The notes beneath the pieces are model-generated. The model was not told where the DNA came from, ran no database searches, and saw only the letters and a list, made by a program, of their open reading frames with translations. Shown here one piece after another: positions 41,106 through 52,835 of a DNA stretch of 64,000 nt. The stretch is from Prochlorococcus sp. AG-402-I20 (GTDB lineage: Bacteria; Cyanobacteriota; Cyanobacteriia; PCC-6307; Cyanobiaceae). Location: the NCBI GenBank assembly GCA_003216975.1, contig QCHY01000004.1:42002-106001 (forward strand), read 5' to 3'. Numbering within the stretch: position 1 is the stretch's first letter; every line of letters begins with the position of its first letter. Position numbers and translations under genes: made by a program.

Positions 41106-42461
41106 ATGGCATGCGTAATCTCTGCTATATCAAGTAACAGTGGTAAAACTCTTTTAAGTCTTCTTTTGATTTCTTGGTTAAAAAGTATCAATAAAACAGT
41201 ACAAACTTTTAAAGTTGGACCTGATTATTTAGACCCTCAACAACTCACAGCGGTATCAAAAAAAGCTTGTCGAAATCTTGATTTGATTCTCTCTGGAGAA
41301 AGTTGGGTTAAAGAAAACTTTAATCACTTTGGAGGCTTAACTGATTATTCGTTTGTTGAAGGGGTAATGGGATTATTTGATGGAATTGGCAGTAGTTCCA
41401 AAGGGAGCACAGCTGAATTAGCTAAGATTTTAAAGCTGCCAGTAATCCTTATTGTTGACGCCAGAGGTAAGGCTGCGTCAATAGCAGCCTTAATAAAAGG
41501 ATTTAGAGATCATGATAAGGAATTAAAAATTGCAGGCGTTGTCCTAAATAATGTTCAAACTCTTAGGCATCAAAAAATATTATTGGAGGTTCTTGATAAA
41601 ATCAATATAAAGTCATTGGGTTCTCTACCTCCCTGCGACGACTTATATCTTCCAACAAGGCATTTAGGTTTAGCACCAGCTCATGAAATTTTAGAGTTAG
41701 AAATTAAAATTAAAAAGTGGGCATCAATAGCCAAAGAAAATCTAGACATTAAAAGTTTTGAAAAGCTTTTATTAGCTCCAAAATGTAACCACAAAACATT
41801 TAACTTTTCAGCAAGGAATGATTCAGGAATTAGTCACCCAATCGCTATTGCTGAAGATGAAGCTTTCCATTTCAGGTATCAAGAAACAAAAGAATTGTTA
41901 GAAGAGAACGGTATGCCAACTATTACTTGGAAACCTCTTGAAGATGAACAGATTCCCAAAGAAGCTAGAGGATTAATAATACCTGGTGGTTTTCCTGAGC
42001 AACATGCAAAACAATTAAGTAATTCAAAAAAAAGCCTTAATTCAATAAAAATATTTTCTGAAAAGTTTCCTATATATGCTGAATGTGGCGGAATGATGCT
42101 TTTAGGTAAAAGTATATTTGACCTTGAAGGAAGAGAATATTCAATGGCTGGTATATTACCTTTTAAGGCTAAAAAGGGTAATTTAAAAATTGGTTATAGA
42201 GAAGCAATAAGTAAAAATAAAAGTCCTATTACCATTCCTGGAAATAAACTAATAGGACATGAATTTCATCGTTGGGAATTAAGTAATGAAAACTATAATT
42301 CAAAAATAAATCACATATGGGATATCAAAGGTTGGAATATGGAGGTTAAGAATGAAGGCTTTTGCAATCGTTTAATTCATGCAAGTTGGATACATCTACA
42401 TTGGGCAAGTTCCCCTCTTATTCTAGAAAACTGGAAAAGAAGTGTTATGAATGATGCCTAA
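41106..42461 (+). CDS. cobB: Cobyrinate a,c-diamide synthase
   Basis: SSNSGKTLLSLLL P-loop, FKVGPDYLDPQ, VEGVMGLFDG, amidotransferase YAECGGMMLLG. Confidence 0.93.
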   Translation: MACVISAISSNSGKTLLSLLLISWLKSINKTVQTFKVGPDYLDPQQLTAVSKKACRNLDLILSGESWVKENFNHFGGLTDYSFVEGVMGLFDGIGSSSKGSTAELAKILKLPVILIVDARGKAASIAALIKGFRDHDKELKIAGVVLNNVQTLRHQKILLEVLDKINIKSLGSLPPCDDLYLPTRHLGLAPAHEILELEIKIKKWASIAKENLDIKSFEKLLLAPKCNHKTFNFSARNDSGISHPIAIAEDEAFHFRYQETKELLEENGMPTITWKPLEDEQIPKEARGLIIPGGFPEQHAKQLSNSKKSLNSIKIFSEKFPIYAECGGMMLLGKSIFDLEGREYSMAGILPFKAKKGNLKIGYREAISKNKSPITIPGNKLIGHEFHRWELSNENYNSKINHIWDIKGWNMEVKNEGFCNRLIHASWIHLHWASSPLILENWKRSVMNDA

Positions 42462-42495
42462 AGTAAATCTATATTCAAAAATAATATTTTACAAA

Positions 42496-43956
42496 TTAAT
42501 CGATTAATAATTTCTCTAAAAGAGCTTGATTTGTATTGCTTTTATTGTCACCAACAATCCAAACGCCTTCGCTAGCTCTGCTTACAGCAACGTATACAAG
42601 CCGTTTTCGAAATTCAAGATCTTTAGGCCAAAAAACATCGGAAGTTATAAACACTTCTCCAAAAGTACTTCCTTGGCTCCTGTGAATTGTAAGGACAGAA
42701 GCAGGACCTAAAGAAGCGAATGAATCTCTAATAAAAAAGAAGAGTTTCCAAATCGAAGCGCTATTTTTTTTTCCTCTCTCTCTTGCTAAATTGCTCAATT
42801 GATTCAAAGAAAAGTCCAACTCGCTTCGAGATTTAGACCCTATTTGAGGCATTAACCTCAAAGAAAATTCTTTTTGATCGCAGCTAACTTTAGCTATCTG
42901 AGTTTCAATAACAGGTAAAAGATTTTCAAAATTATGATTCATTCCTAAAGAGGCTAAGTCAAAACTATTTGGGATCACATCTTCTACCAGCATCTCCCTG
43001 TTGGATGTAATCAAAATATCTGGTTCTTCTCCAAGCTCATCCTCATCTAATGAAGCGTTTACCATTACAGCCTTACGGCTAATTAAAACCTCACCAGGCA
43101 AAACCTGATATTGATCTGCCATCTCACCATGAATAGCTCTTCTTGCATGAGGAACTAAATTATCAACAACTTTATTGGTGTAACACAGAATTCTTGCTCT
43201 ATCGGGATCATCCTCTAAAGAAGATAACCGCAATGCTGCTTTAGCTTTTTCAAGCCAACTATTTCTATCTAATATTCCAACATTACCTTTCTTAGAATTA
43301 ACAACTGGCAATATTGGTGGCTGATTACAAGGGATTTGCCCGTCTCTAATTATCTTTGCCAATTTAAGAACAGGTCCTTGATGACGAACAACTTCCCTAA
43401 GTTCAGTAATTATTGCTCGTTTCATTAAAAAAACTGAGCTAGAACTTTCTCCTACTGGTGGGAGTTGAGCAGGATCACCAACAAAAACCAAACGAGTCGA
43501 GTTGCATCTTGCGCATTCAAGAGTTATCTCCAATAATTTGGAATCAATCATTGATGCCTCATCAATTAAAACAAGTCCTAAATTCTCCAAAGAGTTCTCA
43601 GTTTGATCTGTTTTCTCGCATATTTCGACATCCGCCTGTCTTTTTAACTTAAGTCGGAGCAAGCGGTGAATAGTAGAGGGAAACCATGTTGGTTTAATAG
43701 ATTCACTTTTCAAACCCTCCCTCAATACACCTACAGCTTTATGAGTTGGTGCTACGACAGTCCAACACAAACCCAACTCATCAACCTTTTTTAATAACTT
43801 CATTGATAAATATGTTTTTCCGCTACCTGCAAAGCCTTTCATCACAAAGGGTTTAAAGGAATATGGGGTATTAAGCCATTCAGAAAACAATTCAAGAGAT
43901 TTTTCTTGATCTTTAGTTAAAACGACACAATCTTCTTTTGCTTTTAATTCTTTCAC
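42496..43956 (-). CDS. RecD/Dda-like superfamily 1 DNA helicase
   Basis: MKGFAGSGKTYLSMKLL, LIDEASMIDS, VFVGDPAQLPPVGE, C-terminal LTIHRSQGSTFGEVFI...YVAVSRA. Confidence 0.88.
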   Translation of the reverse strand: MKELKAKEDCVVLTKDQEKSLELFSEWLNTPYSFKPFVMKGFAGSGKTYLSMKLLKKVDELGLCWTVVAPTHKAVGVLREGLKSESIKPTWFPSTIHRLLRLKLKRQADVEICEKTDQTENSLENLGLVLIDEASMIDSKLLEITLECARCNSTRLVFVGDPAQLPPVGESSSSVFLMKRAIITELREVVRHQGPVLKLAKIIRDGQIPCNQPPILPVVNSKKGNVGILDRNSWLEKAKAALRLSSLEDDPDRARILCYTNKVVDNLVPHARRAIHGEMADQYQVLPGEVLISRKAVMVNASLDEDELGEEPDILITSNREMLVEDVIPNSFDLASLGMNHNFENLLPVIETQIAKVSCDQKEFSLRLMPQIGSKSRSELDFSLNQLSNLARERGKKNSASIWKLFFFIRDSFASLGPASVLTIHRSQGSTFGEVFITSDVFWPKDLEFRKRLVYVAVSRASEGVWIVGDNKSNTNQALLEKLLID

Positions 43957-44468
43957 ACAGAAAATAATCCAATCATTTGAAAGATATGCAAAGGGGAGCC
44001 AATGAAGAAAATACCTGGCAAAGCAATAATTGGTCCAAGAAGACTTCCCACCAAAACTTCGATTTTTGTGTGTCCCAAAGATTCTTTTAAAATGGTTTCT
44101 GAAGATAATTCGTTGGAATTATTTTTTGAAATTTGATTGACTTTGGCGGCAGTCAAGCCAGCGGATCTTCTTATCCCAGAAGCGTCGTACATAACAATAA
44201 AAGCAATTGTTGATGCCAAAGCAAATACTGGGTCATCAAAACCAAGCTGCAGTCCCACTCCTGCAGCGGTTCCTGTTACCAAAGCCGAATGACTTGAAGG
44301 CATTCCTCCTGTTTCTATTAGTACTGCCGGTCTCCACCTTTGCTTAAAAATTAATTCGATTAAAAGTTTAGAAAATTGAGCAATTCCACATGCTGCTAGC
44401 CCCCAGGCCAATACAGCATTATCAAGAATAGTAATAAATTGAAATTCGAAACTTGAATTAAGATTCAT
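43953..44468 (-). CDS. Divergent PAP2 family (DUF212) membrane protein
   Basis: [15 protein letters not shown] and [11 protein letters not shown] motifs. Confidence 0.88.
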   Translation of the reverse strand: MNLNSSFEFQFITILDNAVLAWGLAACGIAQFSKLLIELIFKQRWRPAVLIETGGMPSSHSALVTGTAAGVGLQLGFDDPVFALASTIAFIVMYDASGIRRSAGLTAAKVNQISKNNSNELSSETILKESLGHTKIEVLVGSLLGPIIALPGIFFIGSPLHIFQMIGLFSV

Positions 44469-45364
44469 CTATCCCTACTTGTAATGTAATCAGCCAATGC
44501 AAGAAGAGGTTTAGATTTTTCTGGCCAAGGGTCAAGAGCATTTTTTGCCTTAGCGACTAAGAGATTTGCTCTTTTTTTTGATTCATCAAGACCAAGTAAT
44601 TTGGGATAAGTAGTCTTATCAGCAATTAAATCCTTTCCTGCTGTTTTGCCCAATACTTCACTACTTGCCGTTACATCAAGAATGTCATCAATTATTTGAA
44701 ATGCCAAGCCGATCCCTCTCGCATAGACACTTAATGCTTCCAGAAGCTTCTCATCAGCTCCGCCAATCAATGCTCCGCAAGTGACACATGCTTTGAGCAG
44801 AGCGCCTGTTTTGTGAAGATGAATGTACTCTAAGGTTTCCAAATCCACTTCTTTGCCTTCACAGTCGAGATCAACTACTTGTCCTCCTACTAATCCAGGC
44901 GCCCCTGCAACTAAAGAGAGTTCACCTACTATCTTGAGGAGCCTCTCGGAAGGTATACCCTTTGTCCGAATTGATACCATCTCAAAAGCTCTAGTCAAAA
45001 GAGCGTCACCAGCAAGTATTGCTACAGCATCTCCGTAAACCTTGTGATTAGTAGGCCGCCCTCGACGAAGATCATCATTATCCATTGAAGGTAAATCATC
45101 ATGAATAAGTGACATCGTATGAATCATCTCCAGAGCTACAGCAGTAGGCAGAGCTTTTTCGACATCGCCTCCAGCAAGTTCGCAAGCGGCAAGACAAAGA
45201 ATCGGCCTTAATCTTTTCCCTCCGGCTAAAAGGGAATAGCGCATAGATTCCCTTAATTTTTCTGGCTTTTCAGGGCCCAGAGACGCATCCAGCGCATCTT
45301 CAACAAGAGCTCTAGCTTTCTCTAGATACTCAGCGAAGTCAAAAGAAGCGATTGCTTCCTGCAT
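44465..45364 (-). CDS. crtE: Geranylgeranyl/farnesyl diphosphate synthase
   Basis: [49 protein letters not shown]. Confidence 0.95.
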   Translation of the reverse strand: MQEAIASFDFAEYLEKARALVEDALDASLGPEKPEKLRESMRYSLLAGGKRLRPILCLAACELAGGDVEKALPTAVALEMIHTMSLIHDDLPSMDNDDLRRGRPTNHKVYGDAVAILAGDALLTRAFEMVSIRTKGIPSERLLKIVGELSLVAGAPGLVGGQVVDLDCEGKEVDLETLEYIHLHKTGALLKACVTCGALIGGADEKLLEALSVYARGIGLAFQIIDDILDVTASSEVLGKTAGKDLIADKTTYPKLLGLDESKKRANLLVAKAKNALDPWPEKSKPLLALADYITSRDR

Positions 45365-45406
45365 GAAAAAACCCGATTCTCATCAATTCTCTCAGGACAT
45401 TGTGAT

Positions 45407-46318
45407 TCATGGAAGTAAATGACTAATAGTTAAAGGTAATCCACAATGTTTCTGCCACCTATCAACCGTATTTGCTAAAAGCATTGTTACTGTCATAGGC
45501 CCTACACCACCAGGGACAGGGGAATAAGCAGCTACCTTATCTTCAATTTCAAATATCTTCACATCTCCACAAAGTTTGTTTTTTTTACTTTCTTTAAGAA
45601 GTTTGTTGTCAGACGGAAGTCTATGAATGCCAACATCAATAACGACACAATTCTCGCTTACATGATTTTTTCCAATCAAATAGGGCTTGCCAGCTGCTAC
45701 AACAAGTAAATCAGCCTCACTAGTCAAAGAGGGTAAATCTTTAGTTTTTGAATGGGCAACCGTGACAGTGGCATTTGCAGCTTCGAGCATTAAAGCCATT
45801 GGTTTTCCCACTAGGATGCTACGGCCGACTACGACTGCTCTCTTCCCTTCGATTTTGATTTGGTTTCGCTCAAGAAGAGCCATAACTCCTGCCGGGGTGC
45901 ATGATCTTGGGCCTTTTTCACCTTTTATTAATAGTCCAAGGTTTAAAGGATGTAATCCATCAGCATCCTTGTCAGGATCAATACTTCTTAGCAAGGTATC
46001 CTCATCAAGATGTGAAGGTAATGGAAGTTGCAATAAAATTCCATCAACATTCTTTTCTTGATTCAAGCTGTTAATGATTTCTCTAAGTTCTTCCATTGAA
46101 ATATCTTCTTTTAAGTGCTTTGCAAAACTTTTAACACCTATTCGATCGCATGCTTTTTCCTTGTAATTAACATAAACTCCACTAGCAGGATCGTTTCCAA
46201 CTCTTAAGACAGCAAGGCCTGGTGGTCTCTTCGCAAATACCAAGCCAGATTCTATAGTCTGTCTCAGTATGAGTTCGGTTTCTTGAGCAAGTTTTTTCCC
46301 ATCTAAAATGTTCGGCAT
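45407..46318 (-). CDS. folD: Methylenetetrahydrofolate dehydrogenase/cyclohydrolase
   Basis: [59 protein letters not shown]. Confidence 0.96.
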   Translation of the reverse strand: MPNILDGKKLAQETELILRQTIESGLVFAKRPPGLAVLRVGNDPASGVYVNYKEKACDRIGVKSFAKHLKEDISMEELREIINSLNQEKNVDGILLQLPLPSHLDEDTLLRSIDPDKDADGLHPLNLGLLIKGEKGPRSCTPAGVMALLERNQIKIEGKRAVVVGRSILVGKPMALMLEAANATVTVAHSKTKDLPSLTSEADLLVVAAGKPYLIGKNHVSENCVVIDVGIHRLPSDNKLLKESKKNKLCGDVKIFEIEDKVAAYSPVPGGVGPMTVTMLLANTVDRWQKHCGLPLTISHLLP

Positions 46319-46375
46319 AAATAAAATGAGTTCAATTTCAAATAATCAACCTATTAAACCTAGCTTTAGGAATAG

Positions 46376-48475
46376 GTGAAAAAGTCTGTGGCTAAATTAC
46401 CAAGTCCAAAAAAAATTTGGAGAATATGGCTAGGGAGCCAATCTCCCAGACGACCAATACTTCGCTGGTCAGCTACTGACAAGCTAGGTCTATTAATGGC
46501 CTGCCTATTAGTAGCAATATTTTCAAGTTATAAGTTACTTGCTGTTCCCGATCTCAAACCAGGAGATATCGCTCAATTCAATGAAATAGCCCCTAAAGAT
46601 GCATTAGTAATAGATACACAGGCATTAAAAGAAAAGAAAAAAGCCTTAAAAGATAGTTTTGTTCAGGTTATCGATAAAAATCAATCTAATAATTTGGAAA
46701 AAATTGTTCTAAAGAAAATCAAAAAACTACGTAGTTTAAAAAGTCCTAATTTTGAAATAGGTCTAAACAATATCAATCTAACTAATTCAGAAAAAAATTG
46801 GCTAATTAATGTTTCTGATAATGAATGGGAAGAATGGCAAGAAGAGATAAAAAAAGCATCAATGAAAATGCTTTCTCAAGGTATTATAAATACACTTGCA
46901 ATTGACCAGCTAAATGAAGCAGCATCTCTACAATTAATAGACCTAGGTATCAAAGATTCTCCAAATAGGTCACTAGGTGCAAAATTATTATCGAGTAGTT
47001 TTTTTCAAAAAAGTAATTTAAAAATTGATTCTTTAAAGACCAATATATTACTTGATGATTTAATTAATCAAGATGGTATAAACAGTATAAAAGTTAAAGA
47101 AGGTAGCTTAATCTCACAAAAAGGTGAACCAATTAGTTCACAAGAATTTGATGTTCTTGAACATTTTAATAAAGTAAGTCGGAGTCCTAGACCAATAAAG
47201 TGGTTAATAACTTTTTCAGAATCGATGGGAAGTTGTGGAATACTTCTTATGATCATGAGAAGAGAAAATCCTAGGCTTAAAGCTAGGCATGGATTACTTT
47301 CTTTAACTTTACTATTTGTAGTTCAAATAACTAAAGATTGGCTTGGACCACTAGCAAGTCCATTACAATTAATATTGCCTCCAACACTCCTTCTTTCACA
47401 AGGAATAGGTACAACATCATCATTAGCCTGGATGGCTGCTGCTAGCTTGATTTGGCCAACATCTCTTAATGGATTAGGTGAAGCTAGGCTAATAATTGCA
47501 TGTATAGCTGGTTCATTTGTAGCATTTTTAGGTAGAAGAATGAGAAGCCGTGCACAAGTTCTTCAAATTGCTGTATTTATACCTTTTGGTGCACTATTAG
47601 GACAATGGTTTGTTTTTAATCAATTAATTAAAGCTAACAATTTAGAATTAAACTATCTATCTTTTGATCCTAATTCTCTTTTAAATGAGACACTTATTAT
47701 AAGTGCAATGCTGATGGTAACAATATTAATTATTCCAATATTAGAAAACACATTTGGATTACTTACTAGAGCAAGATTAATGGAGCTAGCTGATCAAGAA
47801 CGTCCTTTACTTCGCCGATTATCTAGAGAAGCACCGGGAACATTTGAACATACTTTGACAATTCTAAGTCTCGCAGAGGAAGGAGCAAGAGTTATTGGAG
47901 CTGATGTTGACTTAATAAGAACTGGAGCTCTTTACCATGATGTAGGGAAACTACATGCCCCAAATTGGTTTATTGAAAATCAAAAGAATGGGGTAAACCC
48001 ACATGAAGAAATCAAAGACCCATACAAAAGTGCAGATATTCTGCAGGCCCATGTTGATGAAGGATTAAAGCTTGCAAGGAGATATCGACTGCCATCACCA
48101 ATAGCTGATTTCATTCCGGAACATCAAGGTACTTTAAAAATGGGATATTTTTTGCATAAAGCAAGAGAAAGTGATCCATCTGCCTCTGAAAAACGCTTTA
48201 GATATAAAGGGCCTATTCCTCATTCCAAAGAAACTGGGATACTTATGCTTGCAGATGGGTGCGAGGCAGCCTTAAGAGCTCTAGATGCTTCTTCATCAGA
48301 TAACGATGCATGCAAAACAGTTAGAAAAATAATCCAATCTCGTCAAATTGATGGTCAATTAGAAGAAAGTAGCTTAACTAGAGCAGAAATAGAAATAATT
48401 TTAAGAGCTTTTGTAGCTGTTTGGAGAAGAATGCGTCATAGACGATTAAAATATCCCAGCTTTAATTCAAGATAG
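46376..48475 (+). CDS. pgpH: 7TM-HD phosphodiesterase, PgpH type (GTG start)
   Basis: Extracellular 7TMR-HDED-like region, several TM helices, HD domain RTGALYHDVGKLHAPNWFIENQ...FIPEHQG. Confidence 0.9.
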   Translation: MKKSVAKLPSPKKIWRIWLGSQSPRRPILRWSATDKLGLLMACLLVAIFSSYKLLAVPDLKPGDIAQFNEIAPKDALVIDTQALKEKKKALKDSFVQVIDKNQSNNLEKIVLKKIKKLRSLKSPNFEIGLNNINLTNSEKNWLINVSDNEWEEWQEEIKKASMKMLSQGIINTLAIDQLNEAASLQLIDLGIKDSPNRSLGAKLLSSSFFQKSNLKIDSLKTNILLDDLINQDGINSIKVKEGSLISQKGEPISSQEFDVLEHFNKVSRSPRPIKWLITFSESMGSCGILLMIMRRENPRLKARHGLLSLTLLFVVQITKDWLGPLASPLQLILPPTLLLSQGIGTTSSLAWMAAASLIWPTSLNGLGEARLIIACIAGSFVAFLGRRMRSRAQVLQIAVFIPFGALLGQWFVFNQLIKANNLELNYLSFDPNSLLNETLIISAMLMVTILIIPILENTFGLLTRARLMELADQERPLLRRLSREAPGTFEHTLTILSLAEEGARVIGADVDLIRTGALYHDVGKLHAPNWFIENQKNGVNPHEEIKDPYKSADILQAHVDEGLKLARRYRLPSPIADFIPEHQGTLKMGYFLHKARESDPSASEKRFRYKGPIPHSKETGILMLADGCEAALRALDASSSDNDACKTVRKIIQSRQIDGQLEESSLTRAEIEIILRAFVAVWRRMRHRRLKYPSFNSR

Positions 48476-48510
48476 AAAAATATTACATTGATTGGAATAA
48501 CCAATTCAAA

Positions 48511-48900
48511 TCAAAGCCTAATTCTTCTATGACCTCTTCTACACCAGTAGAGCAAAGCTAATAGATTAAGCAAAGCAATAAGCAATGATAAACCACTAAT
48601 TCCAAATAGATCATTAACTTTAATCAACCTGATTATTCCGTAAGGCAACGTTCCTGAAAGAGTCATAGACAAAGCAACTATTGATAAAATCACTCCCCAT
48701 CCTCTTTGTGCAAATAGACCTGCTGAAGCAACAATCCCAGTTATTGCAGCTGGCCAGGCAAGACTGATAGCCAAAGTAATGTTCACAGCTTTAAGAGGGG
48801 GGCCTGATCCAACCACATAGGCAATAAAAGGAATTGCAATTGTATTTGAGATTAAGCCAAACCAAGTAAGGGTCCAATATCCACGCATTCCTGAGCCCAT
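48511..48900 (-). CDS. Hypothetical membrane protein
   Basis: 129 aa, four hydrophobic segments, isolated between two genes with no better frame. Confidence 0.7.
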   Translation of the reverse strand: MGSGMRGYWTLTWFGLISNTIAIPFIAYVVGSGPPLKAVNITLAISLAWPAAITGIVASAGLFAQRGWGVILSIVALSMTLSGTLPYGIIRLIKVNDLFGISGLSLLIALLNLLALLYWCRRGHRRIRL

Positions 48901-48954
48901 TTTTAAAAAAATATTCTCTTTAATAAAATCATAAGATTTAAACCAATAATTATT

Positions 48955-49194
48955 TTACGCGAGGGAAATTTGCAAACAATTAGATGGATAACAAACAGTT
49001 CTCCACGTTCCATTCCCTGCAAGTACTTCTACACCTATACCTTTATCTTTAATTGTGCAACTCAAACCTTGACCACTGCACCATAACTTTGCAGCACAAA
49101 TTGCTGCATCAATGCTTTCATAGGGAGCATCTAATACATGATGGGGAGCACCATCAAGTCCAGTAAGCCTGTAAAGGTTTCTTTCAAAAGTCAT
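48955..49194 (-). CDS. Small conserved hypothetical protein
   Basis: Intact 79 aa ORF in otherwise empty intergenic space; balanced composition. Confidence 0.7.
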   Translation of the reverse strand: MTFERNLYRLTGLDGAPHHVLDAPYESIDAAICAAKLWCSGQGLSCTIKDKGIGVEVLAGNGTWRTVCYPSNCLQISLA

Positions 49195-49319
49195 TTATGT
49201 ACACATATCAAATCGTCACAACACATATTAATCCTTTAGTAATCACTAAGGAAGATTTTTCTAAAAATATTTACCGACACTTTTTCCTATGAAAAATTAA
49301 AAACCAAGCGAAAAGACTA

Positions 49320-50939
49320 TTAAACCCCTTTTTTATCTACTTGAGCTAAATCATGCTGTGGATGAATAGATTTCCTTCCCTCAGCAGCTACTAGTCTATT
49401 AAGAGCATTTATGTATGCTTGCGCAGCAGCGACAACAACATCAGTATCAGCAGAATGACCAGAAAAAAGGTTTCCATCTCTTCTTATTCGAATCGTAACT
49501 TCTCCTAAAGCATCTATTCCCTCAGTAACTGACTTTACGGAGAATTCAATCAATTCATTAGGTTCTTCAGTTAGAGAATCCAAAGCACGTACAACAGCAT
49601 CAACAGGACCTGTCCCGAGAGAAACAGCGGTTTTTTCCTCACCCTCTTCTCCAACAACAGTTACTGTTGCAGTAGGCATGAGAGATGTTCCACAACTTAC
49701 TTGGACCAATTTCAATTGGAACAGAGCCTCTGGGAGTTGCACTTGCTCACTAACAATGGCCTCTAGATCACGATCTGTTATCTCTCTTTTCCTGTCAGCC
49801 AAGTCTTTAAACCTAGCGAAAGCATCATTAAGATCTTCTCTATTCAAATCATATCCAAGGTCCTCTAATCTAGCTCGAACGGCACTCCTACCACTCAACT
49901 TTCCTAAAGAAATTTTGTTATCGGATAACCCAACTGTTTTTGCATCGATAATTTCATATGTAAGTCTATTTTTTAATACACCATCTTGATGTATTCCAGA
50001 TTCATGCGCAAAAGCATTTGCTCCAACAATTGCTTTATTCGGTTGAACAACCATCCCAGTTAAATTGGAAACCAGTCGAGAGGATTTAGTAATTTCCTCT
50101 GTTCTAACTGCTGTTAAAGGGGTAGGAGATTCAGGAGGCCTGCCAAAAAAAGGATTGAAATATGATCTTCTTACATGAAGAGCCATGATCAATTCTTCTA
50201 AAGCAGCATTACCTGCTCTCTCTCCTATTCCGTTGATAGTGCATTCAAGCTGTCTAGCTCCATTCTTGACAGCTTCAAGAAAGTTTGCAACAGCAAGACC
50301 TAAGTCATTGTGACCATGAACTGATAGAACTGCCTCATTGATGTTTGGAACATTTTTATTGATATTTAAGATTAGATCTCCAAATTCAGAAGGAGTTGTA
50401 TAACCAACTGTATCTGGAATATTTATAGTATTAGCACCCGAAGATATAGCTAGTTCGATTACCTCATATAGAAAATCTAAATCACTTCTTGCTGCATCTT
50501 CACAGGAAAATTCAACATCATCAACAAAACTTTTAGCATATCCAACCATGTCTGGCACGATATCAAGAACTTCTTTTCTGGATTTTCTTAATTTATGTTC
50601 AAGATGAATATCGCTGGTTGCAATAAAAGTATGAATCCTTTTTCTTGGGGCTGGAGAGATAGCTTCAGCACAAGCTTTTATATCAGGTTTTGAAGCTCTT
50701 GATAATCCGCAAATAACAGGTCCTTCCTCTCCTCCTACATGCTCAGCTATTTTTTGAACTGCAGCGAAATCTCCAGGACTCGCGAAAGGGAACCCTGCCT
50801 CAATAACATCAACGCCTAATCTTGCTAATTGTTGAGCAATAGCTAACTTTTCTTCTAAATTAAGACTCGCACCTGGGGATTGCTCTCCATCCCTCAAAGT
50901 GGTATCAAAAATTAAAACTCGGCCCGGATCTTTGGCCAT
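49320..50939 (-). CDS. leuA: 2-isopropylmalate synthase
   Basis: [47 protein letters not shown]. Confidence 0.96.
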   Translation of the reverse strand: MAKDPGRVLIFDTTLRDGEQSPGASLNLEEKLAIAQQLARLGVDVIEAGFPFASPGDFAAVQKIAEHVGGEEGPVICGLSRASKPDIKACAEAISPAPRKRIHTFIATSDIHLEHKLRKSRKEVLDIVPDMVGYAKSFVDDVEFSCEDAARSDLDFLYEVIELAISSGANTINIPDTVGYTTPSEFGDLILNINKNVPNINEAVLSVHGHNDLGLAVANFLEAVKNGARQLECTINGIGERAGNAALEELIMALHVRRSYFNPFFGRPPESPTPLTAVRTEEITKSSRLVSNLTGMVVQPNKAIVGANAFAHESGIHQDGVLKNRLTYEIIDAKTVGLSDNKISLGKLSGRSAVRARLEDLGYDLNREDLNDAFARFKDLADRKREITDRDLEAIVSEQVQLPEALFQLKLVQVSCGTSLMPTATVTVVGEEGEEKTAVSLGTGPVDAVVRALDSLTEEPNELIEFSVKSVTEGIDALGEVTIRIRRDGNLFSGHSADTDVVVAAAQAYINALNRLVAAEGRKSIHPQHDLAQVDKKGV

Positions 50940-51262
50940 AGCATAAAATATATAAAGATAATTAGACCTTTTAAGATCTATATGAATTGAATTAATTGTA
51001 GTATATTTATCTCAATTTTCTACAAAGAATATTAAGTTTCTAATTATTTATTGGTTCTTTTGATATTTTTTATTTTTTGAATAGTCAAAGTTGAACATTG
51101 AATATCAAATTCAAATAAAAATTCTAAGTAATAAATAAAAAAATAATTATTTTAGAGTATCTAATTTTACTAGTTTTAGATTATAACTTAAAGTTTATCT
51201 TTTCTTGTGCGATTAAAGAGTATAAGTATCCAAGAATCAAATCCAACAATCTTGGAGTTTTA

Positions 51263-52828
51263 ATGACTAAAGGCAATCTCGCCATAGTCCTGCATGCCCA
51301 TCTACCTTACGTGAGGTCAGAGGAACCTGGCTCCTTAGAGGAGGACTGGTTCTTTCAAGCGCTAGTGGAGTGTTATTTACCACTTTTAGAAACACTTGAA
51401 AATGCATCTAGAGCAAAAGATCAAACACCTAAAATCACAATAGGGTTATCGCCTACTTTACTTTCGCTTTTAGTAGATGACGTATTAAAAAATCGATTTG
51501 AAAAGTGGGTAACCATAAGATTAGAAGTTCTAAATACGATAGATAAAGGCTGCCTAAAAGCAGTTCTTCATCTAAAAGACCATTTAATACGCCAGCTGGA
51601 AAGCTGGAAGATTAGCAAAGGTGATCTAATAGGAAGATTTATGAGATTACAAACATTAGAAGTAATAGATATTCTTACTTGTGCAGCTACTCATGGATAT
51701 CTTCCACTCTTAAGAGAAAATCCTGAGACCGTCAGAGCTCAATTAAAAACTGCCGTAACAGAACATAAGCGACTTTTTAAGAGCGCTCCGTTGGGGATTT
51801 GGTTACCTGAATGTGCCTATTACGAAGGTTTAGATGAACTAATGGCTGAATCAGGTTTGAGATATGCAGTTCTTGATGGTCATGGCTTATTGAATGCCGA
51901 TCCAAGACCAAGATATGGTCTATATGCTCCTATCTGCACAAGAAGAGGAGTGGCTTTTTTCGGTAGGGATAGTGAATCAACTCTTCCGGTCTGGTCAGCA
52001 AGGGATGGATATCCAGGCAATCCAAACTACAGAGAATTTCATAGAGACTTGGGCTGGGATTTATCAATCGAGAAACTCAAAAAGATAGGAATCCAAGAGA
52101 AAAGGCCATTAGGAATTAAATTATTCAAGATTACATCTCAAAAAACATCTTTAGAAAATAAACAAGAATATGACCCTCAAGCAGCAAAAGAAAATGTTGC
52201 AAAAGATGCAGAAAATTATTTAAAGGATAGAAAGAAACAACTTATAAAACTTGAAAGATCAATGCAAATACAGCCCTTATTAATCGCTCCTTTTGATGCA
52301 GAACTATTTGGTCATTGGTGGTTTGAAGGGCCGAAATTCCTTTCCCATTTATTTATCAAATCAAAAAAAGAAGGTATTAAACTAATTACATTAAAAGAAG
52401 CTCTTCAGTTAACACCTCAAATTCAATTATGCAATCCTTCTCCTTCAAGCTGGGGGCAAGGTGGTTTTCATAATTATTGGTTAAACAAGTCAAATGCATG
52501 GATTGTTCATGAATGGAGTAAAGCTGGAAGAGAAATGGTAAGTATTTGTTCAGAAGGTTTAATAGATGAGTCCAATATCAAAATTATTAAACAAGCTGGA
52601 AGAGAGTTATTACTATGTCAATCTTCAGATTGGAGTTTCATTCTCAAGGCAGGTACCACTACTGAGCTTGCAAGAGAAAGAATAAATGTGCATCTAGAAA
52701 GATTTTGGATGTTAATAAATGCATTAAAAGATAATAAAAACATCAATGACAAAGTTTTAGAAGAAATAGAAAAAGAAGATTGTATATTTCCTTTAATTTC
52801 TCCAATAGATTGGAGAAAGAAAATCTAA
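51263..52828 (+). CDS. Glycoside hydrolase family 57 protein (DUF1957, putative glucan branching enzyme)
   Basis: LAIVLHAHLPYVRSEE, GIWLPECAYYEGLD, PFDAELFGHWWFEGP. Confidence 0.9.
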   Translation: MTKGNLAIVLHAHLPYVRSEEPGSLEEDWFFQALVECYLPLLETLENASRAKDQTPKITIGLSPTLLSLLVDDVLKNRFEKWVTIRLEVLNTIDKGCLKAVLHLKDHLIRQLESWKISKGDLIGRFMRLQTLEVIDILTCAATHGYLPLLRENPETVRAQLKTAVTEHKRLFKSAPLGIWLPECAYYEGLDELMAESGLRYAVLDGHGLLNADPRPRYGLYAPICTRRGVAFFGRDSESTLPVWSARDGYPGNPNYREFHRDLGWDLSIEKLKKIGIQEKRPLGIKLFKITSQKTSLENKQEYDPQAAKENVAKDAENYLKDRKKQLIKLERSMQIQPLLIAPFDAELFGHWWFEGPKFLSHLFIKSKKEGIKLITLKEALQLTPQIQLCNPSPSSWGQGGFHNYWLNKSNAWIVHEWSKAGREMVSICSEGLIDESNIKIIKQAGRELLLCQSSDWSFILKAGTTTELARERINVHLERFWMLINALKDNKNINDKVLEEIEKEDCIFPLISPIDWRKKI

Positions 52829-52835
52829 ATTTTTC

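Noticed and set aside
45687-46061. 124-aa ORF antisense to folD
   Set aside because: folD frame is unambiguous; antisense ORF has no family signature.
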